From an uncultured bacterium (lineage in GTDB: Bacteria > Planctomycetota > Phycisphaerae > Sedimentisphaerales > Anaerobacaceae), in assembly GCA_913009865.1 (NCBI GenBank), contig CAJVYK010000059.1:1-11100 (forward strand): DNA of 11,100 nt. Reading direction: 5' to 3'. Below are positions 1 to 7,600 of this stretch, one piece after another; position 1 is the first letter of the stretch, and the number at the start of each line of letters is the position of its first letter. The notes beneath the pieces are model-generated. The model saw only the letters and a list, made by a program, of their open reading frames with translations. It searched no databases and was not told where the DNA came from. A program made the position numbers and the translations under genes.

Positions 1-869
1 CAATGACTATGGGTATAGCCCTGCTGGCTCTGACCGGCATAGCCAATGTTACTGACCCTGAGAAGGTTATGCCGATGGTTTTGCAGCAGTTTTTACCTGT
101 AGGAATCAGGGGCATTGTTATCGCCGGACTCTTCGCCGCCTTTATGTCCACATTTAGTGCTACGGTTAATAGTGCCGCCTCTTTTATTGTGCGTGATTTC
201 TTGCAGCCATTCTTTCGACCTGATGCCAGCCAGAAGCAGCTGGTGTTTTACAGTCGGGTGGCTACTGTAGCTGTCGTCCTTGTCGGCGTCTTGATTGGTG
301 TCCAGGCCAATTCTATTGCTCAGATATGGAACTGGATAATGATGGCCCTTGGTGCGGCTATGCTTATTCCGAACGCATTGCGATGGTACTGGTGGCGTAT
401 GACCGGCTGGGGATTTGCCGCCGGTACAGTGGCCGGACTGATTATGTCTCTGATAGCTCTTTTCTATCCGGAAGCGCCGATGTATAAGGTTTTTCCCCCT
501 ATATGTATCGGCTCGCTTTTAGCTACCATCATTGTCTCGCTTTTGACCCGTCCTGTTGATGAAAAGACGCTCACAAAATTTTACAGAACCGTCCGTCCTT
601 TTGGATTGTGGAAGCCGGTAAAAGAGCGTGCCGGCTTGTCTGCCGAAGCTCTTAATGACAAATCAGAAAAGATGTCGCTGGCCATTTTCAATGTCGTTTT
701 AGGCATAATTGCCGTTACCGGTTACTATTTGGCGCCGATGTATCTTGTTGGCCACTGGAATAGCTATGCTGCTATATGCTTTGTAGTGGCGTTGTTAGCC
801 ACAGCGGTATTGGCTGTAACCTGGTACCGGCACCTGCCCGCCGAGGACGAGAAGGTTGGCGCTGATTAA
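1..869 (+). CDS. Sodium:solute symporter family transporter, C-terminal part
   Basis: Inner-membrane secondary transporter of the SSF family, which uses the sodium gradient to import a solute; the substrate cannot be told. The gene enters from beyond the left edge, so only the last ~288 residues are visible and the ATG at position 3 is probably internal. In this part about eight hydrophobic segments are visible, near residues 1-14, 34-58, 85-101, 108-125, 135-155, 165-181, 224-244 and 252-274. The segment with RGIVIAGLFAAFMSTFSATV (residues 36-55), continuing into Asn56-Ser57, is the typical SSF helix whose Ser/Thr residues line the second sodium site in characterised members. The motif LRWYWWRM (126-133) is also common in the family. 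The TAA stop is at 867-869. It converges on the next gene, with only 56 bases between the two stops, and no classical terminator hairpin lies in that gap. Family assignment is confident; substrate is unknown. Confidence 0.92.
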   Translation, partial: MTMGIALLALTGIANVTDPEKVMPMVLQQFLPVGIRGIVIAGLFAAFMSTFSATVNSAASFIVRDFLQPFFRPDASQKQLVFYSRVATVAVVLVGVLIGVQANSIAQIWNWIMMALGAAMLIPNALRWYWWRMTGWGFAAGTVAGLIMSLIALFYPEAPMYKVFPPICIGSLLATIIVSLLTRPVDEKTLTKFYRTVRPFGLWKPVKERAGLSAEALNDKSEKMSLAIFNVVLGIIAVTGYYLAPMYLVGHWNSYAAICFVVALLATAVLAVTWYRHLPAEDEKVGAD

Positions 870-885
870 GGAAGCGAAAAACCGT

Positions 886-899
886 AATTCAAATTCAAA
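886..899. repeat. Short tandem repeat AATTCA x2 in convergent spacer
   Basis: Two exact copies of AATTCA plus AA sit in the 56-base gap between the symporter stop and the stop of the small minus-strand gene. The rest of the gap (901-935) is T-rich on the plus strand. Two copies of an A/T-rich hexamer alone would mean little; it is listed because other spacers of this window carry similar short tandem phrases. Confidence 0.4.
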
Positions 900-925
900 G
901 TTTATTTATTTTTCCTTTTTACTTT

Positions 926-1402
926 TTATTTTTTAAAAGTATCACCCCTGCGCAGTTTTTTGATATCCCTTGCCACAATTTCTGCGATAATTTGTTTTTG
1001 TTCTGGTGATATTGGCCTTTGCTGCTCGAGGCAATAGCCAATTGACCCTGCTTTTGGTTTTTGCTCCTGTTCACCCCCGACCTGTCCTTTGCTTGACAGG
1101 GGGGGGACGATTTTTTTATCCTCCATCTTGTTTTCCCAGGAAGACAGGGGTGGCTTTCTTTTTATTGCGGTTATTTTTCGTTGCTCAGCCATAATTTCTT
1201 CAGCCAGGTCGAATCTCGGTATTCCATTTTTTTTCTGCCCTGTTTTTTGTGATTTTGTTTGTTGGCCTGTTGGCGGCGGGGGGCTTTGAGATTTTTTATT
1301 TTGTTCTAAGGGCCGTGGTATTATATCGCGCGCACGGAGGATATCCGCTCTGGATTGCATAATATCGTCATCAAATTGCTCGTTGTGGCCGGTTTCACTC
1401 AC
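926..1402 (-). CDS. Hypothetical small Pro/Lys/Gln-rich protein, 158 aa
   Basis: Family not recognised. The protein is soluble, highly charged and probably largely disordered, with no signal peptide or membrane segment. It has three more ordered-looking stretches joined by low-complexity linkers: an acidic/amphipathic N-terminus (residues 10-30, with SRADILRARDIIPRP), a middle block (61-83, with FDLAEEIMAEQRKITAIKRK) and a C-terminal helix (130-153, with SPEQKQIIAEIVARDIKKLR). The linkers hold four consecutive prolines at 41-44, many Lys/Gln and a repeated PPLSS (84-88 and 100-104). The start is GTG at 1400-1402, chosen because an excellent AGGAGG lies 8 bases upstream, the strongest ribosome-binding site in the window. 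It follows the active M16 gene after 88 bases in the same direction and may be co-transcribed. The gene contains long homopolymers (A8, C8, A7 in the sense strand). Real coding is supported by the ribosome-binding site and the uninterrupted frame; the function is unknown. Confidence 0.7.
   Translation of the reverse strand: MSETGHNEQFDDDIMQSRADILRARDIIPRPLEQNKKSQSPPPPTGQQTKSQKTGQKKNGIPRFDLAEEIMAEQRKITAIKRKPPLSSWENKMEDKKIVPPLSSKGQVGGEQEQKPKAGSIGYCLEQQRPISPEQKQIIAEIVARDIKKLRRGDTFKK
1074..1117 (+). terminator. GC-rich hairpin plus T7 inside the small gene, possible plus-strand terminator
   Basis: On the plus strand CCCCC (1074-1078) and CCTGTC (1081-1086) pair with GACAGG (1095-1100) and GGGGG (1101-1105). 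This gives an 11-bp stem with a GA bulge and an 8-base loop. After four more bases a run of seven T follows (1111-1117). It lies ~205 bases past the symporter stop and is antisense to the small minus-strand gene, so it could stop read-through from the symporter. The gap between stem and T-run is longer than ideal, hence the modest confidence. Confidence 0.35.
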
Positions 1403-1410
1403 TGCTGTAA

Positions 1411-1416
1411 CCTCCT
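1411..1416 (-). promoter_or_regulatory. Strong Shine-Dalgarno AGGAGG for the small gene
   Basis: CCTCCT on the plus strand reads AGGAGG on the minus strand, 8 bases before the GTG at 1402. It decides the non-ATG start of this gene. The other minus-strand genes here have weaker or no recognisable sites, so this gene may be translated relatively well. Confidence 0.8.
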
Positions 1417-1490
1417 CTGATACTCTTTTAGTTTAGCAGCATTTCCGGCAATAATCAAGGAAAATTGCGACTTCCCTCGTCTGTCGGGCT

Positions 1491-2717
1491 TTAACTCGAT
1501 TGAGCGGGTCCGATTGAAAACTGTGTGAATTCACCCGGGTTGAACTGTTCTATCAGCGAACAGACATCATCGACGGTAACAGCTTTAACAGCGTTGATAT
1601 CGTCGGCGATGGTGCGATACCGCTGGGAATATATCCAGTTAAAGCCCAGGTCAATCAGCCTGCCCATCGGCAGCTCATTTTTGATAACCAGGGCGCTTAA
1701 AATTTTATTTTTTGCCTTTTTTAATTCGTCATCGGTTATACCGCTTTCGGATAGACTGCGAAAAATACTTCTGATGATATCGAGCACTCCGGACACATCC
1801 TCACTGCTGCAGCGGATATAACTGCAAAAAGCTCCTGTACCGTCCATAGCCGCGAATTGCATTGTTGCCGTTTCTGCTAATGCCTTATCAACCAGTTCCC
1901 AGAAGAATCTCGACCCGACATCGTCACCGATAATAGTGCCCAAAAGCGAAGCGGCAAATCTGCGTGGGTCCTGAGCGGACACGGCAGGGGACATTAAGCA
2001 TATATGTTCGCGAGCCAGATTTGATTTTTCAACTCGCCTCTTTTTTTGACTGCACGGCGATTCTTCCAGCTTTCTTTCGACGGTTTGCTTTTGCCATTTG
2101 CTGCAGGAGTTTTCAGCAATCGAGCGGATTTGGTCCCAATCAAAATTGCCCGCACACGCCAGAACCATATTATTCGGTGCATAGCGCTTGGCAAAATAGT
2201 CCCTCATTTGTTCAGCGGTCAGGTTATTTATACTTTCTTCACTGCCTAAGACAGAGTTCCCGCAAGGGTGTCCGTCGAAGTGTAAGCTCCTGCATCTGTC
2301 CATAACATCGAAGCTCGGCAGGTCCTTATACATTGCAATTTCTTCTTTGATTACGTCTTTTTCAATATTGAAATCTTCATCTCTAAGTGCCGGCCTCATC
2401 AGCTCTATCCACAGCCCTGTCACCTCGATTAGATATTCAGGCAAAACAGCGGCGTAGAAGACGGTATTTTCCTCACTGGTAAATGCGTTGAATTGTGCTC
2501 CTGTTTTATCGAATGCCTCATTGACTTCGAAAGCGCTTCGGCTTTCAGTTCCTTTGAACAGCATATGTTCCAGGAAGTGTGACACGCCGTTTATCTGCCT
2601 GGTTTCGTCACGGGAGCCGGTTTTGACGAAAAAGCCCACCGCTGTCGACTTGGCCGATTTGTTAATCTCACCGATAATAACCAAACCATTTACCAATTTT
2701 TCTTTCTTAAATTGCAT
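1491..2717 (-). CDS. M16 family zinc metallopeptidase, catalytic subunit
   Basis: Processing-peptidase-like protease of family M16, which degrades peptides inside a closed chamber built from two halves. The zinc site is intact: HFLEH at residues 47-51 is the inverted HxxEH motif (His47 and His51 zinc ligands, Glu50 the catalytic base). Glu126, in VIKEEIAMYKD, is at the right distance for the third ligand. The 408-aa length fits the M16B half-chamber type, with two domains of ~200 residues. There is no signal peptide, so a cytoplasmic site is likely. In the C-terminal domain the Arg and Tyr that normally help bind substrate are absent: the aligned positions are Val276 and Thr283. These two residues are supplied by the neighbouring inactive subunit, which ends 9 bases upstream in the same direction. 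The ATG start is preceded only by a weak A/G-rich stretch, so translational coupling to the upstream gene is plausible. The TAA stop is at 1491-1493. Family and activity type are confident; the physiological substrate is unknown. Confidence 0.93.
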   Translation of the reverse strand: MQFKKEKLVNGLVIIGEINKSAKSTAVGFFVKTGSRDETRQINGVSHFLEHMLFKGTESRSAFEVNEAFDKTGAQFNAFTSEENTVFYAAVLPEYLIEVTGLWIELMRPALRDEDFNIEKDVIKEEIAMYKDLPSFDVMDRCRSLHFDGHPCGNSVLGSEESINNLTAEQMRDYFAKRYAPNNMVLACAGNFDWDQIRSIAENSCSKWQKQTVERKLEESPCSQKKRRVEKSNLAREHICLMSPAVSAQDPRRFAASLLGTIIGDDVGSRFFWELVDKALAETATMQFAAMDGTGAFCSYIRCSSEDVSGVLDIIRSIFRSLSESGITDDELKKAKNKILSALVIKNELPMGRLIDLGFNWIYSQRYRTIADDINAVKAVTVDDVCSLIEQFNPGEFTQFSIGPAQSS

Positions 2718-2726
2718 ACTTTTCTT

Positions 2727-4010
2727 TTATTTATCTTTCTCTGTGTTCTCTGTGGCCTCTGTGGCTTTTTTCTTTTTCCTTTTTATTTTTTTCGGCCCTA
2801 TTGTTACTACTGTAAAACTTTTGAACTTATTATTTCGCAGAAAGCTTAAGACAGAATCAACGCTGGTCTGCTCGATTTTGCTTTTGATTTCATCGAGACT
2901 TCGAACTCTACCGAGCATATAGTAATCTCTTCCGATTCCTCCCGCCCGGCTGCTGGAGGATTCGCTTTGCAGGATTAGCGATGCTTTTAGCCCGACTTTG
3001 GCTCGTTCGATTTCTTCTTTGCTGATTCCTTCGCCGAGTCGATTGAACTGCTCGGTTATCACATCGAATGTTTCCTGCCCTTTTTCCGGTGTTGTGCCTG
3101 CGTAGCACATTATACCAGCCGCCTCTTTCAGGCCGTGATACTGTGCTCTTATTGCATAGCACAGGCCTCGTTTCTCTCTTACTTCTGTAAATAATCTGGC
3201 GCTCATCCCTCCGGAAAGAACGGACACCGCCACTCTGGCGTTGTAGTAGTCTTCGTCTGCTGGTTTAACTGTTTTTGTCATCAGAGCGATATGCACCTGC
3301 GCCCCGTCATTGTTCAGATGCGTATATTTGCTTGCTTTTGTTGTTTGGGTCACGGGACACGGTGCACAGTGTACGAGCGGGTCTGTTTCAAACAAATCTT
3401 CCATTTGTCGGCAGATTGTATTGAAGTCGTATTTGCCCGCCACCGCAAAAATCATTTGCGACAGATTAAAATTATCTTTTATAATCTGCCTTGTTTTTTC
3501 AGCCGTTAAAGTTTTTAATTCTTCGATTTCTCCTATCGTGCTGCGTCCCCAAGGTGGTGGGTAGAATTGTTCCTTCAGCTTGAGCATAACCTTTTGTCTG
3601 GGGTCATCGTCTAAGGCAAGCACCTCATCGATTGCCAGTTGTTTAGCCAGCTCGAACTGCTCTTCTTCTAACTTGCCTTCGAGTATAACATCAGCGTACA
3701 AATCCAAAGCTTCTGTTAAGTTGTCTGCTTCCATAACCGCTCCGATGGTTATATGAGAGCTGCTGACCGAGCTGGCACGATGCAGCCCCAGCCCGTCGAG
3801 TGCGTCACTAAGCTGCCTGCTGTTTTTATCGCCGGCTCCTCTGAAAATCCAATCGGCAATAACACTTCCGGCCCCGCAGCATCCTGTAGGCAGTAAAGCC
3901 GCTCCCGCCGGCAGCATAAACCCGAATGCCGCTGATGCAACCGTTTCCATCGGTTCGCCGAGAACAACCATCCCGTTTTTTAATATATGCTTATCAAGTT
4001 TTTCTGCCAT
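2727..4010 (-). CDS. M16 family peptidase-like protein, non-catalytic subunit
   Basis: Partner subunit of an M16 protease heterodimer. Aligned with the active neighbour, the HxxEH motif is destroyed: His, Glu and His are replaced by Ser, Ala and Asp in GAGSVIADWIFRG, while the distal Glu of the IDEV stretch remains. The C-terminal domain keeps the substrate-binding pair in EVREKRGLCYAIRA, with Arg and Tyr seven residues apart, which the active subunit lacks. The frame is open to a GTG at 4031 (434 aa), but nothing resembling a ribosome-binding site precedes it. The ATG at 4008-4010 (427 aa) begins a more typical M16 N-terminus, MAEKLDKHILKNGMVVLGEP, and has a purine-rich AGAGA before it, so I prefer it. 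The last ~20 residues form an odd, very basic and then repetitive tail: a Lys/Arg run, three TE-X triplets, then KDK. The triplets are encoded by a 9-base tandem repeat. The gene ends 9 bases before the active subunit starts. Confidence 0.9.
   Translation of the reverse strand: MAEKLDKHILKNGMVVLGEPMETVASAAFGFMLPAGAALLPTGCCGAGSVIADWIFRGAGDKNSRQLSDALDGLGLHRASSVSSSHITIGAVMEADNLTEALDLYADVILEGKLEEEQFELAKQLAIDEVLALDDDPRQKVMLKLKEQFYPPPWGRSTIGEIEELKTLTAEKTRQIIKDNFNLSQMIFAVAGKYDFNTICRQMEDLFETDPLVHCAPCPVTQTTKASKYTHLNNDGAQVHIALMTKTVKPADEDYYNARVAVSVLSGGMSARLFTEVREKRGLCYAIRAQYHGLKEAAGIMCYAGTTPEKGQETFDVITEQFNRLGEGISKEEIERAKVGLKASLILQSESSSSRAGGIGRDYYMLGRVRSLDEIKSKIEQTSVDSVLSFLRNNKFKSFTVVTIGPKKIKRKKKKATEATENTEKDK
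2738..2764. repeat. Three tandem 9-mers (CCTCTGTGG type) at the 3' end of the M16 gene
   Basis: Plus-strand units are TCTCTGTGT (2738-2746), TCTCTGTGG (2747-2755) and CCTCTGTGG (2756-2764). In the minus-strand reading frame they encode Thr-Glu-Ala, Thr-Glu-Asn and Thr-Glu-Lys. The same CCACAGAGG-like phrase is, from memory, common between genes of many environmental bacteria, including planctomycetes; this could not be checked here. Its place across the last codons of the inactive M16 subunit suggests that the stop codon moved into, or was captured by, an intergenic repeat. Confidence 0.8.
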
Positions 4011-4139
4011 TGTTAGTTCTCTAATATCCACAAAAACGAGTTTGAATTATACCGATAAGCAGGTGGGTTTTCAACTGCGAAATCCGAAAGTGTCGATTCT
4101 GATTGTTCTTTACGAAGTTTAAGTTGATAATCTGCAATT

Positions 4140-4466
4140 CTAATCCGAATCAGATTCCTTCCATGCAGGGTTCGGTCGCTGCCGCACCCGTTGTTTCCAT
4201 CTTTCTCCGTTCTTCTCGAATTCGATTTCGGTCCTGTATATTTTGACGACCTTTACATCATATATTGTGTCTCCTTCTTTAAGGATTTGGCCGTCAATTA
4301 CAGCGGACGAGTCTTCTATAGTGTAGAGGATTCCGCTTACTACTCCTTTTCTTGCCGTAGCCCCAAAGTTATAGCTCAAAGTCAGCACAAGCACGGCCGT
4401 TACAGTCAAGAGCTGGAGCCAGATTAGCATTTTTATTTTGCTAATCATATAGTCCTTATTTTCCAT
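4140..4466 (-). CDS. Small membrane-anchored protein with GspB/PilP-like domain
   Basis: A 108-aa protein with a short cytoplasmic N-terminus and one membrane helix (about residues 13-33, KMLIWLQLLTVTAVLVLTLS region). The small domain outside the membrane (about 42-92) contains GVVSGILYTIEDSSAVIDGQ, then EGDTIYDVKVVKI and IEFEKNGERW. The pattern of a first strand, an 'A-I-ING' strand, a G-D-x-I turn, V-x-K-I and E-x-NG resembles type II secretion GspB/GspC and pilus PilP domains. In those families it helps connect inner-membrane and outer-membrane parts of the machine. No other secretion or pilus genes are visible nearby, so the role is open. The ATG at 4466 has no clear ribosome-binding site. 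A second ATG at 4446-4448 follows AAGGA with short spacing, so the true protein may be 102 aa. The domain assignment is by pattern only. It lies 129 bases upstream of the preferred M16 start, in the same direction. Confidence 0.72.
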   Translation of the reverse strand: MENKDYMISKIKMLIWLQLLTVTAVLVLTLSYNFGATARKGVVSGILYTIEDSSAVIDGQILKEGDTIYDVKVVKIYRTEIEFEKNGERWKQRVRQRPNPAWKESDSD

Positions 4467-4623
4467 CCCATAAGCTGCAATCGGAAATAATTGCTTCGCT
4501 TATTTCTTGTTAAATAAATAAGACTGTTGGGCTCGAGACAAAACAATACCCCCACGACCCCTACGTTTCGATATATCGGTTCTTATGGTAGCGGACTTAA
4601 TTTGGTTAGCTGTGTTTTGATTA

Positions 4624-4637
4624 TCACGAATCACGAG
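4624..4637. repeat. Heptamer tandem TCACGAA/TCACGAG in spacer after smc
   Basis: Two adjacent 7-mers differing in one base lie in the 220-base spacer between smc and the GspB-like gene. On the other strand the phrase reads as repeated 'TCGTGAT'. The rest of the spacer (4467-4686) shows a short palindrome CGATATATCG (4569-4578), but no convincing terminator and no gene. Confidence 0.45.
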
Positions 4638-4686
4638 CCGCGTCCCCGTGTCTTTTTGTCGGAAGAAAGTGTGGGACGTACCACGT

Positions 4687-7600
4687 TTATGCCACTGCAG
4701 CCGTTTCCTCGTCAACATGGTCGAATCTGACGCTTATTTTCTTGCTTACCCCCCGTGTCTGCATTGTTATCCCAAACAGCACGTCCGCGATACTCATCGT
4801 GCGTTTGGAGTGGGTGATTATTACAAACTGCGAATCCTTTTGAAATTCCCGCAGCAGCAGATTGAAACGCTCATTATTTGCTTCATCCAGTGCTGCATCG
4901 ACTTCGTCGAGCAGGCAGAAAGGTGAGGGCTTTGTTTTAAAAACTGCGAATAGCAGTGCAATTGCCGTCATCGTCTTTTCTCCTCCGCTGAGCAGTGAGA
5001 TACTCCTTGTCTCTTTTCCTGGCGGCCGTGCTATTATTTCTATTCCCGCTTCGAGAATATCTTCTGCATCTTCAAGTAATATATCGGCTTTTCCTCCGCC
5101 GAACAGCTTGCGGAAAATCTGCTGGAAGTGGGCCCTGATTTCTTCAAAAGTCTGGCTGAATTTCTCTCTGCTCTTTTTATTAAGTCGGCTTATCAATTGC
5201 TGCAGACTGGTTTGACTCTTATTCAGGTCTTCAACTTGATTAGTTAAAAAGGTATGTCGTTTCTCGAGGTTCCCTTGGCTTTCTATTGCATCCAGATTTA
5301 CGTTGCCTAATCGTTCGATTTTGCTCCTGAGCCGGGCTATTTCTTCTCTTACCGCATCCCAATCTACACTCCTGTCCTCGTAACTTTCGTAGGCCTTGGC
5401 CAAATCAATTTGCAGTTCCTCCCGGACTCTTTCAACCAGCATTTGTGTCTTTACCTCTAACTGGCTCAGTTCTATTTTAAGCTGATTGGTCTTCTGCTCA
5501 ATCTCACTTTCCTCTGTGCGTTTGAGCCGGAGTAGTTGTTCTGTTTGTTTTTGTTGTTCGAGCAGTTTTTCTATTTTTTTATGCAGTTCGCTGCTGCTTT
5601 GTTGTTTCTTTTCTTTTTCGACAAACAACTCTGAGACCGCTGCTTCGCAGTTAAGAATATCCCTCTCAGCTTCTTGAGATTGCTCACTGCAGCTTTGTAT
5701 TTCCGCTTTCGCCGTCTCATTAGCCGTCCGGTTTGCCTGCATCTGGTTTTGCATGCCTGCAATTGTTTGCTTGACTGCTTGTAGATGTTCGGTGATTTGT
5801 CCCAGGGCGACCTTCAAATCGGTCTGTTTGTCAGTCAGCTTCCGCTGCCTGGCTTTTTGTTCAGCGTATTTTACTTCGAGTTCTGCTATGCGTGCCGAGC
5901 GTTGGCTATTTACCGTCTCCAGCTCCTGCAGTTTCTGCTTTGAGTTATATTCTTTCTGTACTGATTGGGCAATCTGTTCTTCGAGCAGGTCGATTTCGCC
6001 GGTTATCAGCGGCTGCTCTTCTCTCAGCCGCTTTATATTTTGCTCGTAAACAGACAGCTTTGAAGCCGTCTGCATCTTTTCAGTATTAGTTTCATAAATG
6101 GCCGTCCGCAGGTTCTTGCACAATTTAACCAAGTGGTCGTTTTGCTGACCGTTTTTCTCGAGTTGCTGTTCAATCGCTGTGATTTCCGCTGTAATATTAG
6201 AGATAGTATCATGCAGTTGTCGCAGCCGGCTTTTGCGTGATATCAAGCCCGTAGCTTTGCCTAAAGGCCCAAGTTTTATCATTCCGTCGGCACTGGCATA
6301 CTCTCCCTTTAAGGTAACAAATTTATACTCCTCTCCTAATTCGCCGGCCAATTCGATTGCATCTTTTAGAGAGTCGACAATCAGCGTTTTACCGAGCAAT
6401 TTCCACACTAATGGTGCGTATTTACTTTCGTAATTTACGAACTCAACAACCCTGCCCTTTACGCCCTGGAATTTTGACAGGTCTTTTTTATCCACGAACG
6501 GCTCTATTTTATCTGTGCATATAAAATTCACTCTGCCGTCGAGTTTTTCAGTTGTTTCCATATCTGCCATCAGCCTGCTTGTGCTGTTGACTACCAGTGC
6601 GCTGGTTTGCCCCTCAAGGCAGGCCTCAACCGCATTTGCATATTTGGTGTCGGCCGCTATTATATCTGCCAGTATTCCTTCGATGTAATCAAATTTATTG
6701 TTTTCGACAGACCTGTTTTGCAGAATGTTTTTAACGCTGTTGCCGAGTTCCTCACGTCTGTTTTCCATATCCGTCAATACCGCCAGTTCGCTGCTCAATG
6801 CGCTTCGTGCCTCTTTGCTGTGTGCTAATCGCTTGTTGTCCGCTTCTATCATGCTGTTGATTTCTTCTGTTTTTTTACGCGACGAATCCATATTTTGTGT
6901 TAGTTCGTCCAGCACTTCTTCGATATTGCTCAGGCGGGCTTTGTGTTGTGCCTTTTCGGTCAGGAGTTTTTCAAGTTCTGCACGGGCCAGTTCTGCTCTT
7001 CCGGACAGACGGTCTTTCTGATTGGATAAATTACTGCGATAGACAGAGATGCTCTGTACCTCGTTATGAAGTTGTGCCGTCATTCTGACAACATCGATAA
7101 TGCCCGATTTCTCATCATCCAGTTCTGTCTCCAGCGAGATATATTCAGCGTTTGTTTCCTGGATAAGTTTTTGTATTTGCTCAGCGGCTCGGTTTTTTTC
7201 TTCGAGCATACTTTCACAGTTTGCCTGTTCGCTCTTGTATTGTGTCGACTCACGCTCGAAGATGTTTTTCTGCTTCTGCAGTTTTTCAACTCTCTGCTCT
7301 GCCGCCTCTTTCCTTTGCTGCAGTTCTGTGATTCTCGCTCGCAGGAATTCGATTCGCTGCAGGTGCTGCTCAATTTTGCCTTGAGCGGACACGAGGCAAT
7401 TTCCAGCGAGGTTTATCTCGTTCTCCGTTTCTATTATTCTCTGTCTCAGCTCGCTCATTACAGCGTCATTTTTTGCAATTTCGGCTGCAATAGCAGCAGA
7501 TTTGTTCTCCACCTGTTCGAGAGCGGTTTTTTTCTCTATGCTTTCCGTGTGATTTTTATCGAATTCGGCCAGTGAGTAATTAACCTGCAGCTCTTTGAGT

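Noticed and set aside
4011..4031. GTG start at 4031 for the inactive M16 subunit
   Set aside because: No ribosome-binding site before it and the seven added residues are not M16-like; ATG at 4010 preferred but not proven.
4569..4578. Palindrome CGATATATCG as operator or terminator
   Set aside because: Only 10 bases with no flanking structure or U-run; likely by chance in A/T-rich spacer.
4500..4718. 72-aa minus-strand reading frame overlapping the smc 3' end
   Set aside because: Starts inside smc in another frame, has no ribosome-binding site, and its composition looks like translated spacer.
7066..7575. 169-aa plus-strand reading frame inside smc
   Set aside because: Antisense to the Glu/Gln/Lys-rich coiled coil, which leaves Leu/Phe/Ser-rich open frames on the other strand; a shadow.
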